From positions 107,284-171,283 of the forward strand of contig NZ_JACJQY010000006.1 of NCBI RefSeq assembly GCF_014696925.1: 64,000 nucleotides of DNA, written 5' to 3'. The notes beneath the pieces were generated by a model. It had not been told where the DNA came from. It ran no database searches and was given only the letters and a program-made list of their open reading frames with translations. Numbering within the stretch: position 1 is the stretch's first letter; each line of letters starts with the position of its first letter. This stretch comes from Phormidium tenue FACHB-1050. Lineage in GTDB: Bacteria > Cyanobacteriota > Cyanobacteriia > Pseudanabaenales > Pseudanabaenaceae. Made by a program: the position numbers and the translations under genes. Positions 7,741 through 18,200 of this stretch are shown here, piece by piece.

Positions 7741-8595
7741 TTATATTTGACTATCTTTTTGAGAAACTTTTTTGGAAACTGTGTCGGGAAACCGTCGCCG
7801 CAATCCGTATAGCCAAACTAAACCCGCAATACCTAATGCGATCGCCACAAGACTGATAATTTGAGCAGTACGCAGTGATCCAACCATTAGGCTATCTGTC
7901 CGCAACCCTTCAATCCAAAAGCGCCCTAGACTATAGGCGATCGCATAAGTCATGGTTAACGTCCCAGTTCTGATTTTGGGAAATCTGAAGAATAGAAACA
8001 TCAGGATCGCAAACACACCCATATTCCAGACTGATTCATATAGAAATGTGGGATGGAAGTATGACTCGCTTGCAAATTCAGGGGGACGGCGATCAATGGG
8101 AATAAATAATTTCCAAGGGAGATCGGTGGGTCGACCAAAAGCCTCAGAATTAAAGAAATTGCCCCAACGCCCGATCGCTTGACCTAAAATCAGCGCAGGC
8201 ATAATAATATCCGCCATTAACCATGCTGAGATTTTTTGACGTTGACAAAAAATAATTGTGGCAACTGCACCGCCAATAATTGCACCATGAATCGCGATGC
8301 CGCCTTCCCAAATTGCAAAAGCCTTATAAGGTTGATTTTGGAAACGTTGCCATTCAAATAAAACATAATATAGACGGGCGCAGGGAATAGCGCCAACTAT
8401 TAGCCAAATTACGAGATTGCCGACCACATCTGGCTCGATACCACGTTTTTTTGCAAGGTTTTGGGCTAATAATGTGCCGATAATAACTGCGGAGGCAATC
8501 AACATTCCGTACCAACGGATCGAAAGTGATCCGATTCCAAAAGCGATCGGACCTGGAGATGTAAACTCAAATGCAAATGGTAAGAAGTTAAGCAT
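7741..8595 (-). CDS. lgt: Prolipoprotein diacylglyceryl transferase
   Basis: Seven-helix inner-membrane enzyme that transfers diacylglycerol from phosphatidylglycerol to the lipobox Cys of prolipoproteins. The Lgt signature [13 protein letters not shown] is present, together with SIRWYGMLI near the N-terminus and HPTFLYES. I place the start at the ATG at 8595 (284 aa, the usual size). The frame also runs back to a TTG at 8643, but that start has no ribosome-binding site and adds 16 atypical residues. It is last in a minus-strand group after a VKOR fusion and a TPR protein. Several lipoproteins are encoded nearby (21681, 22338), which may explain a dedicated copy on this element. Confidence 0.93.
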   Translation of the reverse strand: MLNFLPFAFEFTSPGPIAFGIGSLSIRWYGMLIASAVIIGTLLAQNLAKKRGIEPDVVGNLVIWLIVGAIPCARLYYVLFEWQRFQNQPYKAFAIWEGGIAIHGAIIGGAVATIIFCQRQKISAWLMADIIMPALILGQAIGRWGNFFNSEAFGRPTDLPWKLFIPIDRRPPEFASESYFHPTFLYESVWNMGVFAILMFLFFRFPKIRTGTLTMTYAIAYSLGRFWIEGLRTDSLMVGSLRTAQIISLVAIALGIAGLVWLYGLRRRFPDTVSKKVSQKDSQI

Positions 8596-8671
8596 TAGAA
8601 ATGATGTTGTGTGAAGTTGAAACAAGAATCTATTCAAAAACAAAAAATGCTATAAACAGCATTTTTGAGCG

Positions 8672-9712
8672 TTAATGATCAGGCAGCATATAAAGGAAGT
8701 TACGATCGCCTTGATAGCCTGACAAATCAGCAAGCTTTTGAAGTGTTTGCTCACCCTGATAAAACTTGCCATTGATATCCCATGTAGGTACTGTCTGAAT
8801 TTTGGCTGCTTCACATAATTGAGGTTGAGCATTCTTTCCATCGGGTAAGCATTCAATCCAATTCAATTCAGCTAAAGCTTCTTTGCCAAATAATTGCTTT
8901 TGCTTGTAGCAATGAGGACAGGTATAGAGGACATACATCTTTGCGCCTATTTGCTTGAGATGCTTTGCTAGGGCAATTTCGGCAGCACCTGAAGTTGTCG
9001 TAACTTCCCATCCTATTCCCCGTTTAGGTCTTGCTGTTGGTGATTGGATGATTTGTTTCCCTGTGACGGCATCAACGGGTAAAGTCGCACTAGCGATCGG
9101 TTTATTCACACTTCCATAAACAACAAATGTACCAACAATAGTAAGAGTGGCGATGAGCGCACCTGTGAAGAATAATTTTCCGATGTCTTCCCATTTGCGA
9201 CCAATGACCGATAACACAAATAGACTGGTAGATAGAAGCGCAGAAGCGATGCAATAAACACAAGCTGCCTGAATTACCGTAACTAACAAATAAATCAAGT
9301 AGCCACTAAATATCATCATGGCAGTACCACCCATAAAGAGTAGTAATCCTGTCCAGTTATCTAGCTTAGTACGAAGTTCTTTTTGTTCCTGCTTAACCAA
9401 TAAGGGCGCGATCGCAAAAGCAATCATACTGGCATATCCCAAGCAACCAAACAGAGATAGCGGCAAGCCAAAAATTTTGGCATAGGGAGAAGTAAGCACG
9501 ACATCGCAGGCATTGGTCGGGCAGGCGACCGATGATTGGGAAAAACTGACAAAGGTTAGATAGGCAGTAATAACCACTCCTAACGTGGAAATACCGGCCA
9601 TAATCGGGCGTTGATATCGCTGTAACCAACTATGCGATCGCTGTTGCTTGCGGAGTTCTTTGACTTTTTGAGCGGTGGATGAGATGGTCTCTTCAGGAAT
9701 GTTTTCGTTCAT
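8672..9712 (-). CDS. VKOR-thioredoxin fusion, disulphide-bond forming protein
   Basis: A 346-aa membrane protein for oxidative protein folding. The VKOR domain (about 35-190) has four or more helices, the loop Cys pair Cys64/Cys69 and the active-site CVYC (Cys151/Cys154). A C-terminal thioredoxin-like domain carries YTCPHC (Cys265/Cys268). This fusion is well known in cyanobacteria, where it passes electrons from secreted proteins to quinone. It is transcribed in the same direction as the TPR gene before it (32 nt) and lgt after it (76 nt). In this island it may support folding of periplasmic metal-binding proteins; that link is inferred. Confidence 0.93.
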   Translation of the reverse strand: MNENIPEETISSTAQKVKELRKQQRSHSWLQRYQRPIMAGISTLGVVITAYLTFVSFSQSSVACPTNACDVVLTSPYAKIFGLPLSLFGCLGYASMIAFAIAPLLVKQEQKELRTKLDNWTGLLLFMGGTAMMIFSGYLIYLLVTVIQAACVYCIASALLSTSLFVLSVIGRKWEDIGKLFFTGALIATLTIVGTFVVYGSVNKPIASATLPVDAVTGKQIIQSPTARPKRGIGWEVTTTSGAAEIALAKHLKQIGAKMYVLYTCPHCYKQKQLFGKEALAELNWIECLPDGKNAQPQLCEAAKIQTVPTWDINGKFYQGEQTLQKLADLSGYQGDRNFLYMLPDH

Positions 9713-9744
9713 AATTTCTAATTCAGATTTGATTAATAAATTGA

Positions 9745-10815
9745 CTATTTGAGATCTTTAATGGCTGCTTGGACTTCGTTTATAGCTTTAAGATCACCTA
9801 GGCGGGTATATAGTTCTTCTGCCCGTTGAAATGACATCACAGCCTCTTGGTTACGCTTTTGTTGTGCCAAGATTTTACCCATATTAAAGTGGGCAAGGGC
9901 ATCTTCAGGATTGTTTTTGATGATTTCACGGTAGGTAATGATTGCCATAGAAAGTCTGTTTTGCCCAGTATATAAAGTTGCGATTACTTGTTGTATAAGG
10001 GGATTGGGTCTAAGTTTGGCAGCAGTCTGATAAAAACCAATAGCTTCATCTAATTTGCCTTGTGTAGTTAGAGCTTGGGCGAGCATTAAATTTGTTTCAA
10101 GATGACGAGGATTAATTTTAAGAATCTGCTGATACCTTGCGATCGCCTCTTCTGTTGTAATCTTTGCGCGGTCTAAACTTACGCTAGTAAATAGAACATC
10201 TGGATTTGTGGGGGCAAGGCGCACAGCTTTGGCATAAATATCTGAGGCAGCTTGGATGTTCTGCTGCTTTTCAAAAACATGACCTAGATCAAGATATGCT
10301 TTCACATTGCTTGGAGCAATGGTAATCAGTTGTTGATATGCTCTAGCCGCATTTGCAAGATCATTTTGACTATCGAAAATATAGCCAATACTTTGATAAG
10401 CATCAATATTTTTAGGATCGATGGCGATCACCCGCTGATAAAATCCCAATGCTTCTGTAAAGTTTTTCTGCTGTGTGTATATGAAACCTAGACCAATTAG
10501 AGATTTTACATCTTTGTTATCTAAACGGATGGCTTGTTGAAATGCGGCGATCGCCTCTGGAAACTTACTTTGTTGGGTAAACAGAAAGCCAATACTTGCT
10601 TGAATTTTGGCATTTTTAGATTCGATGGTGGCGGCTAGTTGATAGTCAGCTAATGCACTGGCTATATCCTTTTTATCCCACAACTCTTTACCATGTTTGA
10701 CTAAATCTGTAACCCTAGGCTTAGTTTTGTCTGATGGCGAGATTACGTGGGAAAACGCTGCCGTATTCCCAGACATTAAAAACACAAAAAAAGTAATGAA
10801 TATCTTTTTGAACAT
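9745..10815 (-). CDS. Secreted TPR-repeat protein
   Basis: A 356-aa protein with an N-terminal signal peptide (about 1-23) and about eight tetratricopeptide repeats, for example ALGFYQRVIAIDPKNIDAYQ and AIAAFQQAIRLDNKDVKS. TPR arrays form protein-binding superhelices, and the exported location suggests assembly or chaperone work in the periplasm. It leads the minus-strand TPR-VKOR-lgt group. The partner is not identifiable from sequence. Confidence 0.85.
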   Translation of the reverse strand: MFKKIFITFFVFLMSGNTAAFSHVISPSDKTKPRVTDLVKHGKELWDKKDIASALADYQLAATIESKNAKIQASIGFLFTQQSKFPEAIAAFQQAIRLDNKDVKSLIGLGFIYTQQKNFTEALGFYQRVIAIDPKNIDAYQSIGYIFDSQNDLANAARAYQQLITIAPSNVKAYLDLGHVFEKQQNIQAASDIYAKAVRLAPTNPDVLFTSVSLDRAKITTEEAIARYQQILKINPRHLETNLMLAQALTTQGKLDEAIGFYQTAAKLRPNPLIQQVIATLYTGQNRLSMAIITYREIIKNNPEDALAHFNMGKILAQQKRNQEAVMSFQRAEELYTRLGDLKAINEVQAAIKDLK

Positions 10816-10934
10816 AAATTAGATGAAATTTATTTAAGAACTTTAGTTAATAAGTAGATACGCCAAAGAGAAGTTAACACTTTTAATAAAAGTTTTTAAC
10901 AAACATCAATTGGCTCATACAAGAGTAATAGGTA

Positions 10935-12881
10935 CTATTTTAAAACTCTGGACGCATTGGCGATCGCCAACAAAGCCATACCGACATCGGCAAAAATCGC
11001 TTCCCACATATTCGCCACACCAAAGGAGCCAAGGACAATGAATAATCCCTTGATTCCCATAGCTAGGTAGATATTTTGAAGGACGATGCGGTGCGTTTTT
11101 TGTCCGATGGCGATCGCTTCAGATACCTTAGAAGGAGCATCAGTCATAAGCACCACATCCGCAGTCTCAATCGCTGCATCAGAACCCAATCCACCCATAG
11201 CAATCCCAACATCAGATCTAGCGAGAACAGGAGCGTCATTGATGCCATCACCGACAAAGGCAACTTTCTCTCCCTTTTTGACATTTTTTAAGAGCTTGTT
11301 GAGGACATCAACTTTCCCTTCAGGTAAGAGATCAGCGTAGTAGCTATTTACGCCTAAACGTTCGGCAATAATCTTTGCCACACTGTCGCGATCGCCTGTG
11401 AGCATGACTGTATGAATGCCCTGTTGTTTTAGTGATCGGATTGCCTGATCTGCATCATCTTTGAGTTCGTCAGCAATCTGAATATAGCCAGCATAAACAT
11501 GGTCAATTGCTAGATGTACAATTGTGCCTTTATTGGAAGGAATTGTGTAAGCAATTTTTTCGCGTTGTAAAAAGCGTTCATTACCCGCAAAGATAGTTTG
11601 ATTGTTAATCTGCGATCGAACACCATGACCAGCAATCTCTTCAAACTCACCAATATCAGACAGATCAGGAGCTTTCCCGTATGCTTCCAGAATCGACTTG
11701 GCAACAGGATGATTCGATCTCGCTTCTACTTTTGCGGCAATCTCTAGTAGTTCTGATTCTGTAAATCCATTGCTAGGAGCAATCTTAGCCACCTTAAAGT
11801 TGCCTTGAGTTAAAGTTCCTGTTTTATCAAAAGCAACTACCTTCACCGCCGCTAAGGTATCTAGGAAGGTTGACCCCTTAACCAAAATGCCACGCTTCGC
11901 TGCACCACCAACACCCCCGAAATATCCTAATGGAATACTAATCACCAAACCACAAGGACAGGAAATCACCAGAATAACTAAGGCTCGATAGAACCATTCG
12001 GCTTGCGTCGCCCCTTGCATTACCAATGGTGGAATCGTTGCCACTGCTAAAGAGATAAACACCACAATCGGCGTATAGATTCGAGCAAACTGCGTGATAA
12101 ATTTCTCGGTTTCCGCCTTCTGACTACTGGCATTTTCGACTAAATCGAGAATCTTGGAAATTGAAGACTCACCATAAACCTTGGTCACGCGCACAGTGAG
12201 ATATCCTGTCTCATTGATCATGCCCGATAAAACCGTATCGCCAATGCCAACAGCACGAGGGACAGATTCTCCCGTCAGCGCCGCCGTATTTAGTTGAGCA
12301 TTACCTGCAATGACTTCACCATCAAGGGGGATTTTCTCTCCTGCTTTGACGATGATTACTTCACCTACAGATACAGATTCTGGAGAAATTTGCTCCACAC
12401 CTGACTCGGTTTGACGAAAAGCGACATCGGGACGAACTTCTAAAAGAGACTTGATTGATCGCCGCGAATTGCCGATCGCCATGTCTTGAAACAATTCACC
12501 GATTTTGTAAAACAGCATGACCGCAACTGCTTCAGGTAATTTGTGAATGGCAAATGCGCCTACTGTAGCGATCGTCATTAAGAAATTCTCATCAAAGAAG
12601 CGACCACGCAGAATATTTCTTCCCGCAATTTTGAGAACGCTCCATCCACTCAGTAAGTAGGCAACTGTGAATATCGCATGATCTACTACCCAATAGTTCA
12701 TCTCATGTAATCGCTCTTCAAAAATGAGACCAATTGCGAATAGCACAATTGTCGCTCCAACTGCGATCACTTCTCTCTTGATTCCTGAAGAGTCATCACC
12801 ATGACTATGATCATGGTCGTGATCATGATCAGACTTCTTAGAATTTTTAGGCTCATTATCACCGCAACAACTTTTTGCCAT
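10935..12881 (-). CDS. ziaA: Zinc-exporting P1B-type ATPase, ZiaA/CadA-like
   Basis: A 648-aa ATP-driven metal exporter in the inner membrane. The N-terminus has CCGD and a His/Asp-rich tract (DHDHDHDHSHGDD) in place of a full metal-binding domain. The transport site is CPCGL (Cys308, Cys310) with the following helix of the Zn/Cd/Pb class, the phosphorylation site is Asp352 (DKTGT), and TGES, HPVA and GDGINDAP are all present. I chose the ATG at 12881, which has AGAGG upstream; a TTG at 12905 lies inside the operator. An SmtB-type operator lies 16-33 nt upstream. The ArsR/SmtB regulator gene follows the same direction just upstream, separated by a hairpin terminator. Zinc is the likeliest substrate; cadmium or lead remain possible. 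Confidence 0.92.
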   Translation of the reverse strand: MAKSCCGDNEPKNSKKSDHDHDHDHSHGDDSSGIKREVIAVGATIVLFAIGLIFEERLHEMNYWVVDHAIFTVAYLLSGWSVLKIAGRNILRGRFFDENFLMTIATVGAFAIHKLPEAVAVMLFYKIGELFQDMAIGNSRRSIKSLLEVRPDVAFRQTESGVEQISPESVSVGEVIIVKAGEKIPLDGEVIAGNAQLNTAALTGESVPRAVGIGDTVLSGMINETGYLTVRVTKVYGESSISKILDLVENASSQKAETEKFITQFARIYTPIVVFISLAVATIPPLVMQGATQAEWFYRALVILVISCPCGLVISIPLGYFGGVGGAAKRGILVKGSTFLDTLAAVKVVAFDKTGTLTQGNFKVAKIAPSNGFTESELLEIAAKVEARSNHPVAKSILEAYGKAPDLSDIGEFEEIAGHGVRSQINNQTIFAGNERFLQREKIAYTIPSNKGTIVHLAIDHVYAGYIQIADELKDDADQAIRSLKQQGIHTVMLTGDRDSVAKIIAERLGVNSYYADLLPEGKVDVLNKLLKNVKKGEKVAFVGDGINDAPVLARSDVGIAMGGLGSDAAIETADVVLMTDAPSKVSEAIAIGQKTHRIVLQNIYLAMGIKGLFIVLGSFGVANMWEAIFADVGMALLAIANASRVLK

Positions 12882-12896
12882 GCATACCTCTGAATG

Positions 12897-12914
12897 ATTG
12901 AACAACTATTCAAT
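12897..12914 (-). promoter_or_regulatory. SmtB/ZiaR-type operator before ziaA
   Basis: ATTGAACAACTATTCAAT is an imperfect inverted repeat (7 of 8 positions match) with the TGAACA-N2-TATTCA core known for SmtB, ZiaR and AztR operators. It ends 16 nt before the ziaA ATG at 12881, where a bound repressor would block transcription. Binding by the ZiaR-like protein at 13029 is the simple inference. Confidence 0.7.
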
Positions 12915-12958
12915 AGATTAGCAAAGAATTTAATTTATAGCCAGTATTGTTAAAATAT

Positions 12959-13007
12959 AAAGCCCAGAAGAGAAACGGCGCGAAGCGCCGTTTCTCTTCT
13001 GGGCTTT
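12959..13007. terminator. Perfect 23-bp hairpin with GCGAAGC apex
   Basis: Arms 12959-12981 and 12985-13007 pair perfectly around a GAA loop; the apex is GGCGCGAAGCGCC and the outer pairs are A/T. It stands between ziaR (stop at 13029) and the ziaA promoter and is the natural terminator of ziaR. Confidence 0.6.
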
Positions 13008-13028
13008 TGGGCAAAAAATCAATAAACT

Positions 13029-13424
13029 TTACAATTCGCCCTCTTTTAAATGGTCTGCGACTTCTCGATAAAGATTAACTATATGCTTGTCTGCAAGGCT
13101 GTAGTAAACATTACGCCCTTCCTTACGGTAAGTTACCAATCTAGCCGATCTCAAAATTCGCAGTTGATGAGACACCGCAGAATCGCTCATTTTCATAGCT
13201 ATAGACAAATCACAAACACATAACTCTTGTCCTGCAAGAGCAGATATGAGACGCAATCGGTGAGGATCAGACAGCACTGCAAAAAAATCTGCCATTTGTT
13301 GTGCTTCTTTGGACGAGAATATCTCAGACTGACAAGCAACCACCTTATCTAAATGCACCAGATGAATCTCACAGTTTGGTGCATCATCAGTTGTTATAGG
13401 CTGTGTTTTCGACTTGGCTGGCAT
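13029..13424 (-). CDS. ziaR: ArsR/SmtB-family zinc-responsive repressor, ZiaR-like
   Basis: A 131-aa winged-helix repressor that releases DNA when it binds metal. The alpha-5 zinc site is complete with the exact family spacing: Asp112, His114, His125, Glu128. The alpha-3 motif ELCVCDL (Cys69, Cys71) and N-terminal Cys18, His21, His24 and Cys31 give a possible second site, as in ZiaR. The recognition helix is SDSAVSHQLRILRSARLV. Its gene lies upstream of ziaA in the same direction, separated by a hairpin and an SmtB-type operator. A palindromic box 13 nt before its own start may be a further control site. Confidence 0.92.
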   Translation of the reverse strand: MPAKSKTQPITTDDAPNCEIHLVHLDKVVACQSEIFSSKEAQQMADFFAVLSDPHRLRLISALAGQELCVCDLSIAMKMSDSAVSHQLRILRSARLVTYRKEGRNVYYSLADKHIVNLYREVADHLKEGEL

Positions 13425-13436
13425 GGCAATAAAAAT

Positions 13437-13451
13437 TGATAATCATTTTCA
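13437..13451 (-). promoter_or_regulatory. Zur/Fur-like palindrome before ziaR
   Basis: TGATAATCATTTTCA (6 of 7 arm positions complementary around a central C) resembles Zur and Fur boxes of cyanobacteria. It ends 13 nt before the ziaR start. A Fur-superfamily protein might bind here, or it could be part of an autoregulatory site. The distinction cannot be made by eye. Confidence 0.4.
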
Positions 13452-13506
13452 ACTTTAATCTTACCAGAGCCTTATTTTTACTTTGAACCTTAATTTAGTC
13501 CTTAAG

Positions 13507-14991
13507 CTATGCTTGCATATCCACAAGCCCCATCATGCCAAGATCTTCATGGTCAAGTATATGACAGTGATATACTGTTTTTCCTACAAAATCGCGGAAC
13601 GGAATCCGAATCCGTACTGTTTCCTTAGCGCGAACACGCAGAGTATCTTCCCATGCTTGATAGGGATCGGGTTTGCCATTGCGATCGATTACTTGGAAAG
13701 GATTTGTATGCAAATGAAACGAGTGTTCCATCCCATCGGGATCTACGTTTGCAATCTCCCAATCTTCAGTAGTTCCCAATTTTACGGTGGCATCCACTCG
13801 ATTCATATCAAAGGTTTTGCCATTAAATAGAAATGTCATTTGCATCCCCATTCCTGTCCCCATTGCCATCGACATTTCAATGCGGCGAGTTTTGACTGGT
13901 TGAGGTAATATTTCAACGGGAATGAGTTTTTGTGGTAATGGGAGGGGCTTTGCTAGTGCGTCTTTATAGGTAATCGTAGCGATAACTTGAGTTGCATTAG
14001 CTTCTGTTATACGATTGCCCATCATCATGCCGCCGTTATTCATGCCTCCCATCATCGCTAATCCACCGCGATCGTAAGGTAAATTTAGCAATCGATATTG
14101 TTTGGGAGTGCGATCGCCCCGAACTAATACTTCTGCGCGTTCACCGGGGGATAACAGTAGTTCTTTTAGCTCGACAGGTTCGGCGATCGCACCACCGTCA
14201 GTAGCAATCAAATAAAACGGATGATCTTCGAGACTGAGACGATAAAAACGAGATGTTGAAGCATTGATCATCCGCAAGCGCAACAAACCGCCAGAGGCTA
14301 AAGAGAATGTGGGATTTACTTGTCCGTTAACGGTAAGAATTGAGCCTTCCCGTCCGCGCATAACGTCCATATGATTAGGGACAGGAATTTTGCCATTTGC
14401 ATCAAGTGCAAAATCTTTCAAAAATAAAAACTCTTCTTTAGCGGCTCGGATTTCGGGAATATCATCCAATGCACCACGCACAATAAAGATACCTCCCAAT
14501 CCGCCAAACACTTGTTCTGCAACCGTTTCATGTATGTGGGGATGATAGAAAAATGTTCCTGCAGGATGATTTTTTGGCAGAGTAAATTCATAAATCTCGG
14601 TTGCGCTGGGCGGAACGGAAAGAAAGATATTGTCAGCTTTTCCAGTCGGTGGAATGTGCAGCCCATGATAGTGGAGATTTGTAGCTTGGGATAGCTTGTT
14701 GGTAAAATGGATGCGTACAGAGTCCCCAGCTTTTGCTTCTAATCTTGGTCCTGGAATTTGTCCGTTATAGGTCAATAAGTTGCCCTGCTGTTGCCCCAAT
14801 TTGATGAGACTGGGACGTGCTTCTAAAGCCACATCTAATAAACCGTCGGGATTAGTTGTAAATACTTCAGCACCATTAGTTTTTTGAGTAAGTTGCCTTG
14901 AGGTACTAGCCCAACTGCATTGGGTTAATAGTACAGATCCAGTAGCACCAGCACTAAGGGAGAGAAACCTACGTCGATTAATGGAATTCAT
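13507..14991 (-). CDS. Three-domain multicopper oxidase (CueO/CopA-like)
   Basis: A 494-aa periplasmic laccase-like oxidase. It has a Tat signal (RRRFLSLSAG) and all four copper-ligand clusters: LHYHGLHIPP, FFYHPHIHE, HSFHLHTNPF and the terminal YHCHILDHEDLGMMG. Met-rich insertions (GGMNNGGMMMGN and MSMAMGTGMGMQMT) resemble those that bind Cu(I) in CueO-type cuprous oxidases. The likely job is oxidising toxic Cu(I) in the periplasm. It is transcribed away from the RND pump at 15237. A TTTCAT direct-repeat site lies 107 nt upstream, so it probably belongs to the shared metal regulon. Confidence 0.92.
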   Translation of the reverse strand: MNSINRRRFLSLSAGATGSVLLTQCSWASTSRQLTQKTNGAEVFTTNPDGLLDVALEARPSLIKLGQQQGNLLTYNGQIPGPRLEAKAGDSVRIHFTNKLSQATNLHYHGLHIPPTGKADNIFLSVPPSATEIYEFTLPKNHPAGTFFYHPHIHETVAEQVFGGLGGIFIVRGALDDIPEIRAAKEEFLFLKDFALDANGKIPVPNHMDVMRGREGSILTVNGQVNPTFSLASGGLLRLRMINASTSRFYRLSLEDHPFYLIATDGGAIAEPVELKELLLSPGERAEVLVRGDRTPKQYRLLNLPYDRGGLAMMGGMNNGGMMMGNRITEANATQVIATITYKDALAKPLPLPQKLIPVEILPQPVKTRRIEMSMAMGTGMGMQMTFLFNGKTFDMNRVDATVKLGTTEDWEIANVDPDGMEHSFHLHTNPFQVIDRNGKPDPYQAWEDTLRVRAKETVRIRIPFRDFVGKTVYHCHILDHEDLGMMGLVDMQA

Positions 14992-15097
14992 ATACTTTTG
15001 TTCGGGCTATGAGCTAGGAACTAATGGCATAGAGACTTGATTGAAGAGGGTAATGTATCTCTAGTCATTACTTTTATATCTAGTTTGACTTGGCACA

Positions 15098-15114
15098 ATG
15101 AAATCAGTATGAAA
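15098..15114 (-). promoter_or_regulatory. TTTCAT direct-repeat operator (site 4)
   Basis: The minus strand reads TTTCATACTGATTTCAT, upstream of the multicopper oxidase at 14991 and in the same orientation as that gene. The half-site period is 11 bp. AT-rich sequence (GATATAAAAG) that could hold a -10 box follows downstream. Confidence 0.65.
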
Positions 15115-15166
15115 TCTCCTGTTTGCTTACAAACCTTAATAAAGTGAAAGCTAATGATTCAGTTAA

Positions 15167-15183
15167 TTTCATAGTGGCTTCAT
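15167..15183 (+). promoter_or_regulatory. TTTCAT direct-repeat operator (site 5) with -10 box
   Basis: TTTCATAGTGGCTTCAT, period 11 bp, lies 54 nt before the RND gene at 15237. A plausible -10 hexamer TATGAT starts 14 nt downstream (15197-15202), a spacing that would let a bound regulator replace a -35 box and activate. Confidence 0.65.
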
Positions 15184-15236
15184 AATTCTATGAAAGTATG
15201 ATTTGAGTTCTAATTTGCTGTAATAATTAAATCACC

Positions 15237-18200
15237 ATGCTAAGTTCCATCATTAAATGGGCGATCGCCCGCCGTTGGTTGGTGATTGTCGGTGCGATGA
15301 TTCTTAGTATTTGGATATTTCGTACTATTGTCCAAATGCCTTTGGATGTGTTTCCCCCCTTTGCACCACCGCAAGTTGAAATTCAAACCGAAGCACCAGG
15401 ATTAGCGCCCGAAGAAGTGGAATCACTGGTAACTTTGCCCATTGAGAGTGCGATTAATGGTACTGCTGGAGTGAGTGCAGTGCGGTCTTCGAGTGCCGCT
15501 AGCATCTCAGTTGTGCGCGTAATTTTTAATTGGGGAACTGATATTTATCAGGCGAGGCAGTTGGTAACGGAGCGATTACAGTCTGCTCGGAGTAAATTGC
15601 CAGCATCGATCGAGACTCCGCAAATTGCTCCCATTAGTTCGCCAATCGGCACAATTCTTACCTATGCATTCACATCGAAAAATAATGACTTAATGGAAAC
15701 TCGGCGACTTGTGGATTGGCAAGTCACTAACCGACTGTTGGCAGTACCAGGAGTAGCACAGGTAATTGTTTTTGGTGGGGATGTGCGTCAATATCAAGTG
15801 CTGGTTGCTCCTGAAAAATTACAAGCTTTTAACGTCTCACTGCAAGATGTATCGGATGCAGTGGCGGCGGCAAATGTGAATGCTCCAGGGGGATATTTGA
15901 TTACGCCCGATCGCGAAAAGTTGATACGTGGCATTGGGCGCATTGAGGATATTGAGGCTCTCAAACAATCAGTAATTAAAGCTCGTAATGGTGTGCCTGT
16001 AAGAATTAGCGATATTGCCGATGTAAAAATTGGGGCGGCGGTGAAACGTGGTGATGCCAGTGTCAACACGCAGAAAGCAGTGGTAGCAATCATCAATAAA
16101 CAGCCGCAAGCGGATACACCCACTGTCACCCGTGCCGTAGAAGCTGCGATGAATGAGTTAAAAGTAGGATTGCCTGCTAGTATTCAAGTGGAAACTACTT
16201 TCCGTCAAGAAGCTTACATTGATGCATCAATTGAAAATGTTAAGGAAGCCTTAGTCGAAGGCAGTATTATTGTGGCTCTAGTTTTAATTCCATTTTTGAT
16301 GAATTGGCGGAACTTAGCCGTATGTTTAGCAGCTTTGCCTTTGTCTTTGTTGATCGGCGTGTTAGCACTCAATTGGCTAGGACAAGGCTTAAACACAATG
16401 ACCTTGGGTGGTTTAGCGGTGGCGATTGGTTCGGCAGTGGATGATGCGATCGTTGATGCCGAAAATGTGTACCGATGCCTCCGCGAAAATAAACATTCTG
16501 ATCATCCCCGACCCGTTTTAGAGGTGGTTTTTGATGGCTGTCAGGAAGTGCGCGATTCCGTATTTGGAGCCACGATTATCACAATCGTTGTCTTTTCACC
16601 GATCTTTGCGCTCACGGGTGTGGAAGGCAGTATTTTTATTCCGATGGGTTTGGGGTACTTAGCCGCAGTATTAGCATCTAGCTTTGTGGCGCTCACGGTT
16701 ACACCTGCTCTCTGTGCAATTTTGCTGCCTCACGGACATTTACCTGAACGGGAACCTTGGGTAGCGCGATTTTTCAAAAAACTATATTTACCGCTCATCA
16801 AATTTGCGATGCGCCGATCGCAGATAATCATTGCGATCGCGGCGGCAAGCTTACTGATATCAGCGATCGTTGTGCCATCCTTTGGGCGCATCTTTTTACC
16901 AGAATTTCAGGAGCAGTCTCTAGTCAATACATTACTGCTCTACCCTGGCTCATCTCTAGAAGCAACTAATAGCGCAGGCTTAGTGCTAGAGAATAAGCTG
17001 AAAGACAATCCCAACTTCCGCAATATTCAAGTGCGTTCGGGAAGAGCAGAAGGTGATGCCGATGCCGCAGGGGTAAACTTGGCACATATTGATGTGGAGT
17101 TGAGTGAAGCTGGCATGAAAGATCGGAAGGCAAGTATCGATTTATTGCGTCAAGAGTTTGGGAAAGTGATCGGTGCGGCTCCCAATGTGGGTGGATTTAT
17201 TTCGCACCGCATGGATGAAGTGTTGTCAGGAGTGAGAAGTGCGATCGCTGTCAAAATATTTGGTGCAGATTTAGCGCAACTGCGGATACTTGGACAGCAG
17301 GTAAATGATGTGATGCGATCGGTTGAAGGTGTAGTCGATCTGCAACTAGAACCACAAATTCCTGTGGAGCAAGTGCAGATTCAGTTCGATCGCATGGCGG
17401 CAGCAAGGTATGGATTAACTGTGGGTAAGCTTTCGGAAACCATTGAAATAGCGCTGAATGGGCTGGTGGTTTCTCAAGTTTTAGAGCAGCAGCAAACTTT
17501 TGATCTAGTCGTATGGCTGAAGCCTGAAGCCCGCAAGAGTATAGATACCATCGGTAATTTAATGGTTGATACATCTGATGGCAATAAAATTCCCCTAGCT
17601 CAAGTGGCAAAACTAATCGATGGAAAGGGAGCAAATACAATTAACCGCGAGAATGTCTCTCGATTGCTAGTGGTCGCGGCTAATGCACAGGGGCGAGATT
17701 TACGTTCTGTAGTGAGTGATATTCAGGCAAAAGTCAAAGAACAGATCCAAATCCCTACGGGTTACTACATTCAATATGCAGGACAATTTGAAGCTGAAGG
17801 AAGAGCTTCTCAGAATATTTTGCTGTTTAGCGCGATCGCCTTTGTTGCTATCACCGTAATCATGTATCTTTCGGTGAAATCCGTCGCATCTACAGTGATG
17901 ATTATGATTAATTTACCTCTGGCATTAGTGGGCGGCGTGATTGCTGTCGCGCTAACGGGAGGAGTTTTGTCGATCGCTTCCCTAGTCGGATTTGTGACCT
18001 TGTTTGGGGTTGCTACTCGCAATGGTTTATTGTTAGTCGATAACTACAACACCAAATTTGCATCAGGAATGCCCCTAAGAGATTTGCTGATTCAAGGATC
18101 TATGGAACGACTCAACGCGATTCTGATGACCGCATTTACTTCAGCATTAGGATTAGCGCCGCTAGTAATAGCAGGTGGTGCTGGGAAGGAGTTATTACAA

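Noticed and set aside
8596..8643. Longer Lgt start at TTG 8643
   Set aside because: No ribosome-binding site and extra residues not expected in Lgt; ATG at 8595 preferred.
12882..12905. Longer ZiaA start at TTG 12905
   Set aside because: The extra codons lie in the SmtB-type operator, while the ATG at 12881 has AGAGG and matches family N-termini.
15794..16129. Antisense ORFs within the RND genes (also 20283-20645, 17251-17640)
   Set aside because: Low-complexity shadow frames of conserved pump genes with no start signals.
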